Positions 1-8,343 of a DNA stretch of 64,000 bases are shown in pieces. Origin of the DNA: Streptomyces sp. NRRL S-350 (GTDB taxonomy: Bacteria > Actinomycetota > Actinomycetes > Streptomycetales > Streptomycetaceae); contig NZ_JOHO01000001.1 of NCBI RefSeq assembly GCF_000719705.1, positions 62,001-126,000 of the forward strand. The letters are read 5' to 3'. Within the stretch, counting starts at the first letter, position 1. The number at the start of each line of letters is the position of its first letter. Below the pieces are notes generated by a model, which did not search any database, was not told where the DNA came from, and worked only from the letters and a program-made list of their open reading frames with translations. Both the position numbers and the translations under genes were made by a program.

Positions 1-454
1 GCACCTTGATGCAGTGCGCGTACTCCAGCAGCACCGTCCGTGCGGGGGCGGTGGCGGGTGAGGTGTCCGCGAGGAGGCGGTCGCGCCAGGCGGTGTCCAC
101 GCTGGCCAGCACCATGGCGTGCGGGAGGATCTTGTCCAGCACCCCGCTGCCCAGCAGCACGAGGTCGGCCGGGGTGAGGCCGTCGAGCCACAGGACGTAC
201 CGATCACCGCCGCTGAACTGGCTGACGAAGCCGGGTTGTGCGGTAGTCCGGGCGAGGTCGCGGGCCGTGAACTGGGCGAGCCGAGCCTGCGGGAGGGTGC
301 GCTGCAGGCCCTCGTACATGGACCGCGAGATGCCGGAGAGCGGCGGGCCGTCCAGGAGGATCATGGGGTTCATCGGCTCGGAGACCGACGCCAGAAGCCG
401 TGAGACCTCGTCGATCGGCTCTCCCTGACCCTTCCGGTCGTCGCGCTGGGGCAC
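1..454 (-). CDS. Protein of unknown function, C-terminus cut by window edge
   Basis: The GTG start at 454 follows an AAGGAA ribosome-binding site about six bases upstream, and the frame stays open to base 1, giving 151 visible residues. The protein is soluble, with a hydrophobic strand and a loop rich in Gly and Pro (ILLDGPPLSG, about residues 30-39) that loosely resembles a P-loop but lacks the GK[ST] signature. I do not recognise the family. It is divergent from the protein kinase gene starting at 744, and the 289 bases between them should hold both promoters. The start is fairly secure because of the RBS and codon bias; the function is open. Confidence 0.6.
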   Translation of the reverse strand, partial: MPQRDDRKGQGEPIDEVSRLLASVSEPMNPMILLDGPPLSGISRSMYEGLQRTLPQARLAQFTARDLARTTAQPGFVSQFSGGDRYVLWLDGLTPADLVLLGSGVLDKILPHAMVLASVDTAWRDRLLADTSPATAPARTVLLEYAHCIKV

Positions 455-743
455 GGCAGGTTCCTTCGTTCGGTGCGGCGCGGTGACCGCGATGGTGGCC
501 TTCGGCGAGGAGCCGTGTTTCGTCGTTCATCTGGCGTGGGTCTCCGGATTCCTCGGCCCGGAGCTCGCTGCCTTGATCCAGCACCACGGCGAGGGGGCGG
601 CGCTGCTGTCATCACCGTATCCCCCGGGTGTCGACTCCTGGCCGGGCCAGGCCCCGGAGCTGTTTTCGTAGGCTCGCCCCGACGCCGGCACAGGGCCGGC
701 GCAGCGCGGACCGCCCTGCGGGGCCGGCCGGGAGGAGGGCGTC

Positions 744-2264
744 ATGCGCGGCACCACAGTGGCGGGCCGGTACCGGCTGGTCGACCTCCTCGGCACCGGC
801 GGGATGGGCGAGGTCTGGCGGGCCGTGGACGAGCGGCTCGGCCGCCAGGTCGCGATCAAGGTTCTCCTGCACCCCGAAGACGACGAGCTGGTCCGGCGCC
901 TGGAGGATGAGGCCCGGGCCGCAGCCGCCCTGAGCGATCCGCACGTCGTGGCCGTCCACGACGTCGGCGAGACCCCGGTGGCCGGACGCCGGATCATCTA
1001 CCTGGTGATGGAACTGGTCGACGGGCAGCCACTCAGCCAGCTCCTGGCCGGAGGCCTGCCGGCGGTCGGCGACGCCGTGGCCTGGGGGCAGCAGATCTGC
1101 CACGGCCTACAGGCCGCCCACGCCGCCGGCCTCGTGCACCGCGACATCAAGCCCGCGAACATCCTGGTCACCGCCGACGGGCGGGTGAAGATCGCCGACT
1201 TCGGGATCGCCCGCCGTGCCGACGCCGTCGGCCATCCCCTCACCGGGACCGGAGCGGTGATCGGCACCCCGTCGTACATGTCCCCGGAGCAGGCCCGCGC
1301 CGATGCGGTGATCGACGCCCGCAGCGACCTGTACTCGCTGGGGTGCCTGCTGTACGAGCTGCTGACCGGCGCGCCGCCGTTCCCCGGCGGCGGGTGGCCG
1401 GTGCTGGCCCAGCACCTGCACCAGGCCCCGGCCCCGGTTCGCTCCCACCGGCCCGAGGTGCCCACCGAACTCGAGCTCCTGGTGGCGCAGCTGCTGAACA
1501 AGGACCCGCAGCGGCGGCCCGCGGACGCGGCGGAGGTCGCCCGGCGCCTTCGGGCAACGCCCCTGAGCGTCTCCACCGCACTGGTCACCGTGCCGGTCGG
1601 CACCGTCGTGGCGCCCGTGGACCGGCTGCCGACGGTGCGCGCGGCCGAAGCCCGGCGGCCTGTCGTCAGGAAGGTCTCCACGGACTCCGGCCGCGCGGCC
1701 GCCGGACCCAGGAGGTCGGCGCCGTGGCGAGCCGGAGCGCTGACCGGTGTCCTGGTCGGCGGCCAGCTGGCGATGTTCACCGCCCTCCCCGGCCCGGTGA
1801 GCACCGTGCTGGGGCTGGTGGCCGGCGGCTGCGTCGCGGCCGGCTCGCACCTGGAGGAACGGCACGAGGCCGTCCACGGCCAGCAGGACGGGCAGGGCAG
1901 CGTCGTCGGGGTGTTCGCCGCGATGCTGATCGCCGCGGTCACGATGGTGGTGCTGCTGGGGTGGAGCACGCTGGCCTGGTGGGTGGCGGTACTGGTCGCA
2001 ACGGTGACCGGGCCGGTGCTCGTGGCGGGAGCGGCCGGCGTCCGGGCCCTGGTCGAGCAGGTGCTGCGCCGAGGCGGCCCGGAGGCCGAACTCGCCTCCA
2101 CCGCCGGGCTGCTCAGCGGTGCCGTGGGCTGCGCGCTGACCGCCTCCGCGGTCCACGGGCCGGTCGCGGGCGCCCTCGCGGCCGGGGTCGGCGCCTGGGT
2201 GGTGAGCAGTCTGGCCATCGGGGCTCTGCTGCCGGCGGCGCGCCCGCGCCCGCGGCACCTGTGA
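744..2264 (+). CDS. Membrane-anchored serine/threonine protein kinase
   Basis: A Hanks-type kinase that transfers phosphate from ATP to Ser/Thr of partner proteins, facing the cytoplasm. The catalytic domain covers roughly residues 8-270: glycine loop GTGGMGEVW from 17, ATP-binding Lys39 in AIKV, catalytic loop HRDIKPAN at 132-139, DFG at 152-154, and an APE-like GTPSYMSPEQ activation segment. A juxtamembrane linker follows, and from about residue 330 come several hydrophobic segments, so the protein is membrane-bound, but no extracellular PASTA or other sensor repeats are visible. A GGAGGAGG site precedes the ATG. The target is unknown. The two PP2C phosphatases at 54 and 61 kb are too far away to be linked from sequence alone. 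Confidence 0.95.
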   Translation: MRGTTVAGRYRLVDLLGTGGMGEVWRAVDERLGRQVAIKVLLHPEDDELVRRLEDEARAAAALSDPHVVAVHDVGETPVAGRRIIYLVMELVDGQPLSQLLAGGLPAVGDAVAWGQQICHGLQAAHAAGLVHRDIKPANILVTADGRVKIADFGIARRADAVGHPLTGTGAVIGTPSYMSPEQARADAVIDARSDLYSLGCLLYELLTGAPPFPGGGWPVLAQHLHQAPAPVRSHRPEVPTELELLVAQLLNKDPQRRPADAAEVARRLRATPLSVSTALVTVPVGTVVAPVDRLPTVRAAEARRPVVRKVSTDSGRAAAGPRRSAPWRAGALTGVLVGGQLAMFTALPGPVSTVLGLVAGGCVAAGSHLEERHEAVHGQQDGQGSVVGVFAAMLIAAVTMVVLLGWSTLAWWVAVLVATVTGPVLVAGAAGVRALVEQVLRRGGPEAELASTAGLLSGAVGCALTASAVHGPVAGALAAGVGAWVVSSLAIGALLPAARPRPRHL

Positions 2265-2335
2265 TGGCGCAGGTCGGGGCACAGTCAGCGTCGACCTCGA
2301 CCTGACGGTGCTGGCCTGACGCGCGCGAGGACGGC

Positions 2336-2376
2336 GGCCGCGGCACGGCACCGAATATCGGTACCGCACCGCGGCC
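2336..2376. terminator. Interrupted palindrome between convergent genes
   Basis: An imperfect 41-base inverted repeat: outer arms GGCCGCGG/CCGCGGCC, inner arms ACCGA/TCGGT, with a few mismatches. It lies between the kinase gene ending at 2264 and the minus-strand gene ending at 2449, so it could end transcripts from both sides. Confidence 0.55.
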
Positions 2377-2448
2377 TCGGCCCATGGCCGGTCGGCTGGT
2401 CGTCGTGCGCCGGGTTGCCGGCACGGCGCACAGGCGGCGGCCACCAGT

Positions 2449-2973
2449 TCAGGCGCCTTTGCTCGCTGCCCCGTCGGTCTTGAAGTCCGCGAACAGCCAG
2501 AGCGTCTGGTCGGGGTCCATCTCGACTCCCCCAGTGGCCAGGTCCACGGTGACGCCGGGCCCGGTGATCACGGGCAGGGCGCCTTGAATCAGCGCTTCGG
2601 CCTGCCACCGGACCCCTTCGTCCCCTGCCAGGAGGGGAATCATCACGGAGGAGAAGAGCTCGCCGTCGGCTGTACGTACGTCGGTCTGCCCCGTCCGGGG
2701 GTCGCACGTCACGGTCCAGCCCTGTCCTGCTGCGAGTGCTGCGTCCAGGTCGGCGTCCAGGATCACGAAGCCTGTCAGCTGGAGTAGTTCGAGCGATCCC
2801 ATGTGGGATCCGTCGCGGCCCATGACCTCCAGCGGCGGGCTCTGTACCGCCAGGCCGACGAGCGGCGTGGTCCCGTCCAGGGAGAACGTCATCGCGGACG
2901 CCTTGGCGGGCATCGGCGGGGCCTCTTCGACCCGGCCGTGGAAGTAGCCGTCCCGCATCGCATCGGTGCTCAT
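2449..2973 (-). CDS. Protein of unknown function (174 aa)
   Basis: ATG start at 2973, with a weak GAGAAG about 12 bases upstream; codon bias supports the frame. The protein is acidic, soluble, and has no signal peptide or membrane segment. It alternates strand-like hydrophobic stretches with polar turns and ends near a Trp-Leu-Phe strand followed by a Lys/Ala tail. I cannot assign a family. It is convergent with the kinase gene and shares the palindrome at 2336. The start could instead be an internal Met (residue 21 or 28), because the first 25 residues look poorly structured. Confidence 0.7.
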   Translation of the reverse strand: MSTDAMRDGYFHGRVEEAPPMPAKASAMTFSLDGTTPLVGLAVQSPPLEVMGRDGSHMGSLELLQLTGFVILDADLDAALAAGQGWTVTCDPRTGQTDVRTADGELFSSVMIPLLAGDEGVRWQAEALIQGALPVITGPGVTVDLATGGVEMDPDQTLWLFADFKTDGAASKGA

Positions 2974-3240
2974 GCCGGCCAGCTTCTCAGCGTTCGGGTG
3001 GCCTTGAGGCCGCTATCGGGCAGAACACCGCGATCTAGGTCGGACACAGTCCGGCTACCACGCTCCTGCTCCGGTTCCCCGACAACTCACGAATTTCTCG
3101 GCCGACCTCTGCCTGACGAACACCCATATATGCGCGCGGTACCACAGATGAGCCCGCAGGCGTGAGCGGAAACGGCAGACGCCACGAACGTCTTCTTTGC
3201 CACGCTGATGCGCAGTCAACAACACCTCCTGGAGGCACAG

Positions 3241-3384
3241 TTGAACCATGCCTGGATTCCCCTCCTGCCCGCGCGCGGCCGCGCCGCCACGCCCACCGGC
3301 GTGCACCGGGGCCCCACGGCGCCGGCATACCCGCCTCGTCCGTCCCGCCGGCACCTCGGGCAGGTCATGGCGGTGGCCGACTGA
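3241..3384 (+). CDS. Small coupled ORF upstream of the DUF3307 gene (47 aa)
   Basis: A TTG codon at 3241 sits five bases after a perfect GGAGG (3231-3235). It opens a 47-codon frame with strongly G/C-biased third positions whose TGA (3382-3384) overlaps the ATG of the next gene by one base. That arrangement suggests translational coupling. The product is Pro/Arg-rich and of unknown function. A long alternative frame through the same bases (from 3162) would extend the DUF3307 protein upstream, but it has no RBS and a poor composition. Confidence 0.5.
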   Translation: MNHAWIPLLPARGRAATPTGVHRGPTAPAYPPRPSRRHLGQVMAVAD

Positions 3385-3776
3385 TGCTGCTCGACGCCTT
3401 GCTGGCTCACCTGATCGGGGACTTCGTCCTGCAGTCGGATTGGATGGCGGTGGAGAAGACCAGGCGCTGGTGGCCGGCGGTCGCGCACGGTGCCACCTAC
3501 GGCCTGCCGTTCCTGCTGCTCACGCAGTCGCCGATTGCGCTCGCGGTGATCGTGGTGACGCATGTCGTCCTCGATCGCTACCGGGCGGCGAAGTACCTCG
3601 TGTGGGCCCGGAACCTGATCGCTCCCGCCGGCCGCCGGGTGGCGTGGGCGGATGTACAGAGAAACCACGGCTCATCCGTCACCACCCCGGCTGGTCTGGC
3701 GAACGCCCTGGTGATCGCGGCCGACAACACCGTGCACCTGGTCATCAACGGGTGTGCGCTGGCCTGGTGGGGGTGA
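3384..3776 (+). CDS. DUF3307-type small membrane protein (130 aa)
   Basis: The start LLDALLAHLIGDFVLQSDWMA contains the 'H-x2-GDF-x2-Q-x-D-x-M' signature I associate with the DUF3307 family, which is common on phages and plasmids and of unknown function. Three to four hydrophobic segments fill residues 1-80, with a conserved-looking HVVLDR motif near 57-62, so it is probably an integral membrane protein. The ATG at 3384 is chosen because it overlaps the stop of the small ORF at 3241 (TGATG). The family call is by motif recognition only. Confidence 0.8.
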   Translation: MLLDALLAHLIGDFVLQSDWMAVEKTRRWWPAVAHGATYGLPFLLLTQSPIALAVIVVTHVVLDRYRAAKYLVWARNLIAPAGRRVAWADVQRNHGSSVTTPAGLANALVIAADNTVHLVINGCALAWWG

Positions 3777-3834
3777 TGCCCGGTCCGGCACCGGACGCCG
3801 CGCGCGGCCTGCCGGCCGCGGTGGTGCTTGCTGG

Positions 3835-4692
3835 TCAGGCCGCGCGCAGGCCGGGGTGCGGTGCAGGCCGCGTCTCCCGGCGGCGTGCCGCCCAGGTGCG
3901 GACCCGGGCGGCGTCGCCGGGGCGCACTCCGGCGGCGACGGGGTCGAGGGGCAGCAGCGCGGCATGCAGGGCGCGGATGCGCTGGTCGACGGAGATGCTG
4001 ATACGGACGTAGTTGCCGTCGCGGATGGCGGCGACGGTATGCGGGTTGACGCACAGCCCTTGGGCGAGACGGCGGGCCGGCCAGCCTCGTTCGCCGAGCT
4101 CGGTGAGCAGGACGGAGGCGGGGGCCGCCTCGACCTGGCCGCGGCCGGCCAGCGGAGTTGGGCGCTCGTTCGAAGGGAGGGGCACGCCCAACACTGCGCC
4201 GGCGGTGACCTGAGAGACCTGAGGAGGGTGGAGTGGCGGCGGCTTGAGGAGGCGGCGGATCAAGGTCACGGAGACGCCGGAGACGTCGGCGATGTCCTGC
4301 GCGGACATGCCGTGCTCGCGCAGGGCGGCGGCGTGCCGGGCAGCGGGGCCGGCCTCCACTCGGCCGCGGCGGCCGGCCGCGCGTTCTTCGTCGCGCTCAC
4401 GGCGCGCCTTGCGTGCGGCGGCCAGGCAGCCGGGTCGGGTGCAGCCGTAGTCGGCGCAGGACGGCTGCCCGTGTCGGACCCGGCTGCGCGGCGGACGGCG
4501 GGCGGACGGCCAAGCCGAGCCGCCGGTGCCGGCGGAAGCGGGCGTACCGGCCGGAGCGGCGGAGGCCGGAGGTTGCCGCCGCTGCCGGGGGCTGGGGGCT
4601 GGGACGGGAGGAACGAGCAGTGCCACGGCACCTGGGGCAAGGGCTGTCGCCCTGTTCTGGTACTCGCCCGCGCCGTCGTCCACGCCCACCAT
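3835..4692 (-). CDS. Actinobacterial HTH DNA-binding protein with Cys motif
   Basis: The conserved core is the motif PSCADYGCTRPGC followed by an Arg-rich helix and a helix-turn-helix (ALREHGMSAQDIADVSGVS). This arrangement is widespread in actinobacterial accessory DNA. A second helical unit resembling an HTH (WPARRLAQGLCVNPHTVAAIRDG) lies near the C-terminus. Probable role: sequence-specific DNA binding, perhaps a phage- or plasmid-type regulator. The start is uncertain: the frame is open up to 4812, the Pro/Ala-rich first 80-100 residues look unstructured, and no good RBS is seen. ATG 4692 is one choice. The gene ends shortly after the DUF3307 gene, convergent with it. Confidence 0.65.
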   Translation of the reverse strand: MVGVDDGAGEYQNRATALAPGAVALLVPPVPAPSPRQRRQPPASAAPAGTPASAGTGGSAWPSARRPPRSRVRHGQPSCADYGCTRPGCLAAARKARRERDEERAAGRRGRVEAGPAARHAAALREHGMSAQDIADVSGVSVTLIRRLLKPPPLHPPQVSQVTAGAVLGVPLPSNERPTPLAGRGQVEAAPASVLLTELGERGWPARRLAQGLCVNPHTVAAIRDGNYVRISISVDQRIRALHAALLPLDPVAAGVRPGDAARVRTWAARRRETRPAPHPGLRAA

Positions 4693-4819
4693 TGTGAAGG
4701 CCCGCGGGCTGCGGCCCGTGACACCTCGGCCGCTTGCCGCCCGGGCGGCGGTCTCGCCCATCCCGCCGGGCAACGGCAGTGGCCCCGGCGCGGGGGGATG
4801 CGCCGGGGCCACTGGAAAG

Positions 4820-4893
4820 TAGCGGGGACAGGATTTGAACCTGCGACCTCTGGGTTATGAGCCCAGCGAGCTACCGAGCTGCTCCACCCCGCG
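4820..4893 (-). tRNA. tRNA-fMet (initiator, anticodon CAT)
   Basis: A full cloverleaf is readable on the minus strand: acceptor stem beginning CGCGGGG, D-arm AGCTCGGTAGCT, anticodon loop CTCATAA, T-arm GGTTCAAATCC, then CCCCGC-T-A at the 3' end. The three G:C pairs of the anticodon stem (GGG/CCC) and the unpaired C1:T72 mark it as an initiator rather than an elongator. CCA is not encoded. A TAGAGT -10-like hexamer on the same strand lies at 4907-4912. tRNA genes are common integration sites, but I found no second copy of its 3' end in the window. Confidence 0.95.
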
Positions 4894-5101
4894 TCGGTGT
4901 GCCATCACTCTACGGCATCGCGCCTGGCGCTACGCACTGCTTTGTCCAGTCTCATCCCGTCGTTCAGTAGGCACTGGCTCTGACCGGGGCACTGAACATT
5001 CGGGTCGGCGGCCGAGTTCGGCCACCTGGCTCACACTAAGCTTCAGTGCGCAGAGGGCTGGGGCCCGGGAGCCGTAATCGGAGCTTGGAGGAGTGTCCGC
5101 T

Positions 5102-5617
5102 GTGACCGAGTCAATTGATCGGACGGGCCCTGCGGTAGCTGCCTATCTGGACGCCCGTGAACGCCTGGTTGCGGCGATGCGCGCCGACTGGAAGGCGGGC
5201 ATCAGCGGCAACGTGATTGCCGACCGAGCCGTCGGCGCCTACGACCGAGACGTTGTCCAGCGCATCCTTGGCCTGGAATCCCTCACCGAAATGATCTGTC
5301 GGGCCCTGGAAGAAGACGGACTCTCAATTGAAGGCCCCGAACCCCTTCTCAAGCTCACCATGACCACGACCGGCCAGGCGTTCCTGGAGTTGACTGCCCG
5401 CCCAGCCGGGTTCGCGCAGGATGCGGAACTCGACTTGGTCCGCCGGGTCGAGAGCACGCTGGAGATTGCGGAACTCAACCTGGTCCCTCCTCCGCGTGAC
5501 CCCGTCAAGGAAGAGATCGGCTTCGGCATCCGAGAGGTCCAGCGATACCGGTACGGACCCCGCATGGATGAGCCTCTGAGAAGTGCCGACCCGCGGCGCA
5601 AGGGCGATTGGGCCTGA
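5102..5617 (+). CDS. Protein of unknown function (171 aa)
   Basis: GTG at 5102 is preferred over GTG 5093 because the GGAGGAG at 5087-5093 is then eight bases away. The N-terminal 60 residues are helical, with a stretch that looks like an HTH (WKAGISGNVIADRAVGAYDRD). The rest alternates strands and helices, with no membrane segment. I do not know the family. Its place beside an initiator tRNA, next to plasmid-type genes, suggests accessory DNA. The function is not inferable. Confidence 0.7.
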   Translation: MTESIDRTGPAVAAYLDARERLVAAMRADWKAGISGNVIADRAVGAYDRDVVQRILGLESLTEMICRALEEDGLSIEGPEPLLKLTMTTTGQAFLELTARPAGFAQDAELDLVRRVESTLEIAELNLVPPPRDPVKEEIGFGIREVQRYRYGPRMDEPLRSADPRRKGDWA

Positions 5618-5922
5618 AGCCGGCTACTTCGAGGGGCGCAGGCAACTGCGGTGCGGCCCTTGGCCGGGGGTCAGTGTGCTCACCGTCGATTTCAGAGGGA
5701 CGCCACGGGTGGCCCGCGACACATCAAAGTCCGTCTCTACCGAACAACTCACTGAATGGTCGGGCGAGACGCTGAACGACTGAGCGAGTCGGGACATGCT
5801 TTTCCAGCAGTGGACGCCCCCCACCTTCAAGTTAGTTTCTTAACTCTGCGAGTTCATGTATTGTTGCAATCTCCCTCCCGATTGGGCCCGCCAGCCCTCA
5901 CCCACCCCAATGAGGCATGACC

Positions 5923-7380
5923 ATGGCCGTCATGATGACCCGTCGGGGAAAGCGCCGGGACTACTGCTGCCCCGGACACAACCCCAAGGAACTGGACCAC
6001 GGGACCGAACGCGCCCGCGAGAAGCGCGAATGGCTCCGCGAAGCCGCCCAGGACCTCGCCGACGGCGAACACCGCCTCGGCCCTGAGCCTTACCCCCGAT
6101 CCGGGGCCCGTGCCGCTTCCGGCCACGGCCCCGACCCCGACCCCTCCCGGAGTTCACCTGTGCCTCCCCCGGCCGAGCCCGAAGAGATCACGCTCCCCCT
6201 CCCCCGCGGCGGCGTCCTGTCCGTGTCGGCCACCGCCTCCCCGCAGACCGGAACCGCGCGCTACGCCGTCCACACCCGCCACCTTCGCGGAGTCCTCCTG
6301 GTCCACCCGCACATCGTCGCCGACGAACTCCTTCCGTCTGGCGTACGGGTCAGCTTCGGCGACGGCGAACCACCAGTGCGCCCGTTCCGGCCGCGCCCGG
6401 ACGAGCCGGTCGTCCACCGCGTGCGCGTGCACGGAACCGCGACCTGCCTCGCCCGCGACCGCCTCCCGGCCCCCCGCGCCGTCCTCGTGGAAGCCGTCGT
6501 CCTCGGCGAGCACCACGCGACCAGGCGGGTACCGGACCGCGCGGCGGACCTCCTGGAGGAAGCCGTCGTGGCCGTCCTCCAGCACTGGCAGACCCGTGAC
6601 GACCGCAGCGACCTGGTGCTGACCGCCGCGCGCCGCGCGGCCCCCACCGCCGTCCGCGCGGCCCGCACCGCCCTGGCCGCAGCCGAAGCCGACCTCCACG
6701 CCGTCCGAGAACAGCTGCGCCTGAGCCAGGACCGCCTGCTGCGCCTGGACGAGCTGGCCGCCGCTCCCCCGCCGCCACCCGATCCACCGGCTGGCGTCAC
6801 GCGGCTCGTCTACACCGACGAGCGCGGCCAGGCGCTCGGCGCGGCGCTGGTGCGGGAGACCGCGGTCGACCAGCCGCCCGGCACCGTCACTTACCGAGTC
6901 GACGGGCCTCGGCTGGCCGGCAGCGTCGTCGTCGGCCCGTACCTGTACAGCACCGAACCCGTGCCCACCGGCGTCAGCGTGCAGTACGGCACCGGCGGCG
7001 CCGACGACCGCAGCGACGAGCCGGTCGTCAACGGCATCCGGCTGCGCGGGGGCTGGGACCACGCCAGCACGACGCCCATCACCCCGTCCTTCCCACCCAC
7101 GCTCCCCCGCGCCTCCCGGGCCGACCCCACCGCCTCCCAGCCTGTCCCGGTGGCCACCAACCACCGCTGGTGGGCCGTGGTCCGCGCCCTGGCCGCCCGC
7201 TACACCCAGCGGCCCGACATCACTCTCCTGCGCCGTGCCGCCGCGCACGCCCGGGCCGCGGACCGCAGCCACGCCGAGCGGCAGGCCCTCGCCAGGCTCC
7301 GGGCCGAGCAGGACGACCTGGCCCACACCGTGGCGGCGCTGCGCGAGCGCCTGGACGACGCCACCGCCCTGTTGCGCTGA
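5923..7380 (+). CDS. Two-repeat protein of unknown function (485 aa)
   Basis: The ATG at 5923 has GAGG seven bases upstream; ATGs at 5917 and 5932 are alternatives. An N-terminal CCPGHNP motif could bind metal. After a Pro-rich linker come two copies of a beta-rich unit, roughly residues 85-175 and 290-380, each ending in a 'P-S/T-GV-V/S-V-S/Q' strand then a 'DEPVV-x-RVR/GIR' strand. Each copy is followed by an Ala/Arg-rich coiled coil (about 205-265 and 420-483), so the gene arose by internal duplication. I do not recognise the family. The coiled coils suggest oligomerisation. Confidence 0.8.
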   Translation: MAVMMTRRGKRRDYCCPGHNPKELDHGTERAREKREWLREAAQDLADGEHRLGPEPYPRSGARAASGHGPDPDPSRSSPVPPPAEPEEITLPLPRGGVLSVSATASPQTGTARYAVHTRHLRGVLLVHPHIVADELLPSGVRVSFGDGEPPVRPFRPRPDEPVVHRVRVHGTATCLARDRLPAPRAVLVEAVVLGEHHATRRVPDRAADLLEEAVVAVLQHWQTRDDRSDLVLTAARRAAPTAVRAARTALAAAEADLHAVREQLRLSQDRLLRLDELAAAPPPPPDPPAGVTRLVYTDERGQALGAALVRETAVDQPPGTVTYRVDGPRLAGSVVVGPYLYSTEPVPTGVSVQYGTGGADDRSDEPVVNGIRLRGGWDHASTTPITPSFPPTLPRASRADPTASQPVPVATNHRWWAVVRALAARYTQRPDITLLRRAAAHARAADRSHAERQALARLRAEQDDLAHTVAALRERLDDATALLR

Positions 7381-7619
7381 CTGTCCGCACCGTAGGGCCC
7401 CAACTGCCGCACAGCAGCGGCACGCCGCACTCTGGCACTGCGTCTGCACGCCGCGCCGCCCAGGTCTGTCCGAGGGCCCACAGCCCGGGAATCCCAGGCA
7501 ACGGCACCGTCACGGCCAGTGCGATGATCGTGTCGGCGTGCGCGGATAGACTGCCGCCGCCCGGCTGGCCGTGCGGGCAACACCGTCCCGAGTCTCCGGG
7601 CGCAGAAGGGGGAAGTCTC

Positions 7620-8234
7620 GTGGTCCTGCTGAGCTTTGCTGTCACCGTCGGGGCCCTCAGCGCCATCACCTGTGCCGCCGTGGCCATCGCCCGGGCCGCC
7701 GGCGGTAAGGGACTGGGGTTCATGCGCTCGGCCGGAGTGGTCGAAAAGGTCGTGTGGGGTGTCCTCGGCTTCTCGCTCGGTGCGACCCTGCCAGCGCTCT
7801 ATGAGTACTACGGACTGCTCCAGAACCGGTCCCCGTGGGTGGGCCTCAGCCACGGAGTTCTCGTCGTGGCCGGTTTCCTCATGATCGGCCGCCTCATGAC
7901 GCGCATCCGCTGGGGTATGTGGTCCGATGAACTGCTCACCGAACTCCTCGACAAGGTCATGCCCGTCGTGGTCACCGCGCAGCGACGCGCCGGAGACGAG
8001 GGAGCCGGCCTGGTGGAGAGGGCACGTGCAGCTCTCCGAGACGGCCGCGGCCGTGACGCCCTGCGCTGCGCTGTCGAGGTGCGCACGCTGGTCGAGCAGG
8101 CCGGCCTTCCCGAACACGCCGCCTGGGCGAAGGTCTCCGAACAGATCCTCTATTGGCAGCAGAGCCACCTCCCCGCCCGCAAGGTCGACACCGGCAAGAG
8201 GCTCGCGCGCCTGAGGAGCATGCTCCCTCGCTGA
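7620..8234 (+). CDS. Small membrane protein of unknown function (204 aa)
   Basis: GTG at 7620 follows AGAAGGGGGA, and codon bias improves sharply from this point. Three hydrophobic segments (about residues 2-25, 42-62 and 75-95) are followed by a cytoplasmic, mostly helical domain of about 110 residues that ends in a basic tail. No catalytic motif is seen. The 240 bases between it and the previous gene hold nothing I can name. The following DUF2637 gene is convergent. Confidence 0.75.
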   Translation: MVLLSFAVTVGALSAITCAAVAIARAAGGKGLGFMRSAGVVEKVVWGVLGFSLGATLPALYEYYGLLQNRSPWVGLSHGVLVVAGFLMIGRLMTRIRWGMWSDELLTELLDKVMPVVVTAQRRAGDEGAGLVERARAALRDGRGRDALRCAVEVRTLVEQAGLPEHAAWAKVSEQILYWQQSHLPARKVDTGKRLARLRSMLPR

Positions 8235-8343
8235 ACGGACAAACACCCGGAAGCCCACCCGTACGACCTGGCTACCTCCGTTTCCGAACCCACGACCTCC
8301 CCAGCCCGTAGACAGCGGCCGACACTCGCTTCACCCCGGGGAG

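Noticed and set aside
483..671. 62-codon plus-strand ORF between the first two genes
   Set aside because: No RBS and uneven codon bias; it lies in the divergent promoter gap. A real small protein cannot be excluded but is not supported.
7170..7619. Upstream extension of the membrane protein at 7620
   Set aside because: The frame is open but reads as Arg/Pro-rich sequence in the shadow of the previous gene, and the RBS is at 7620.
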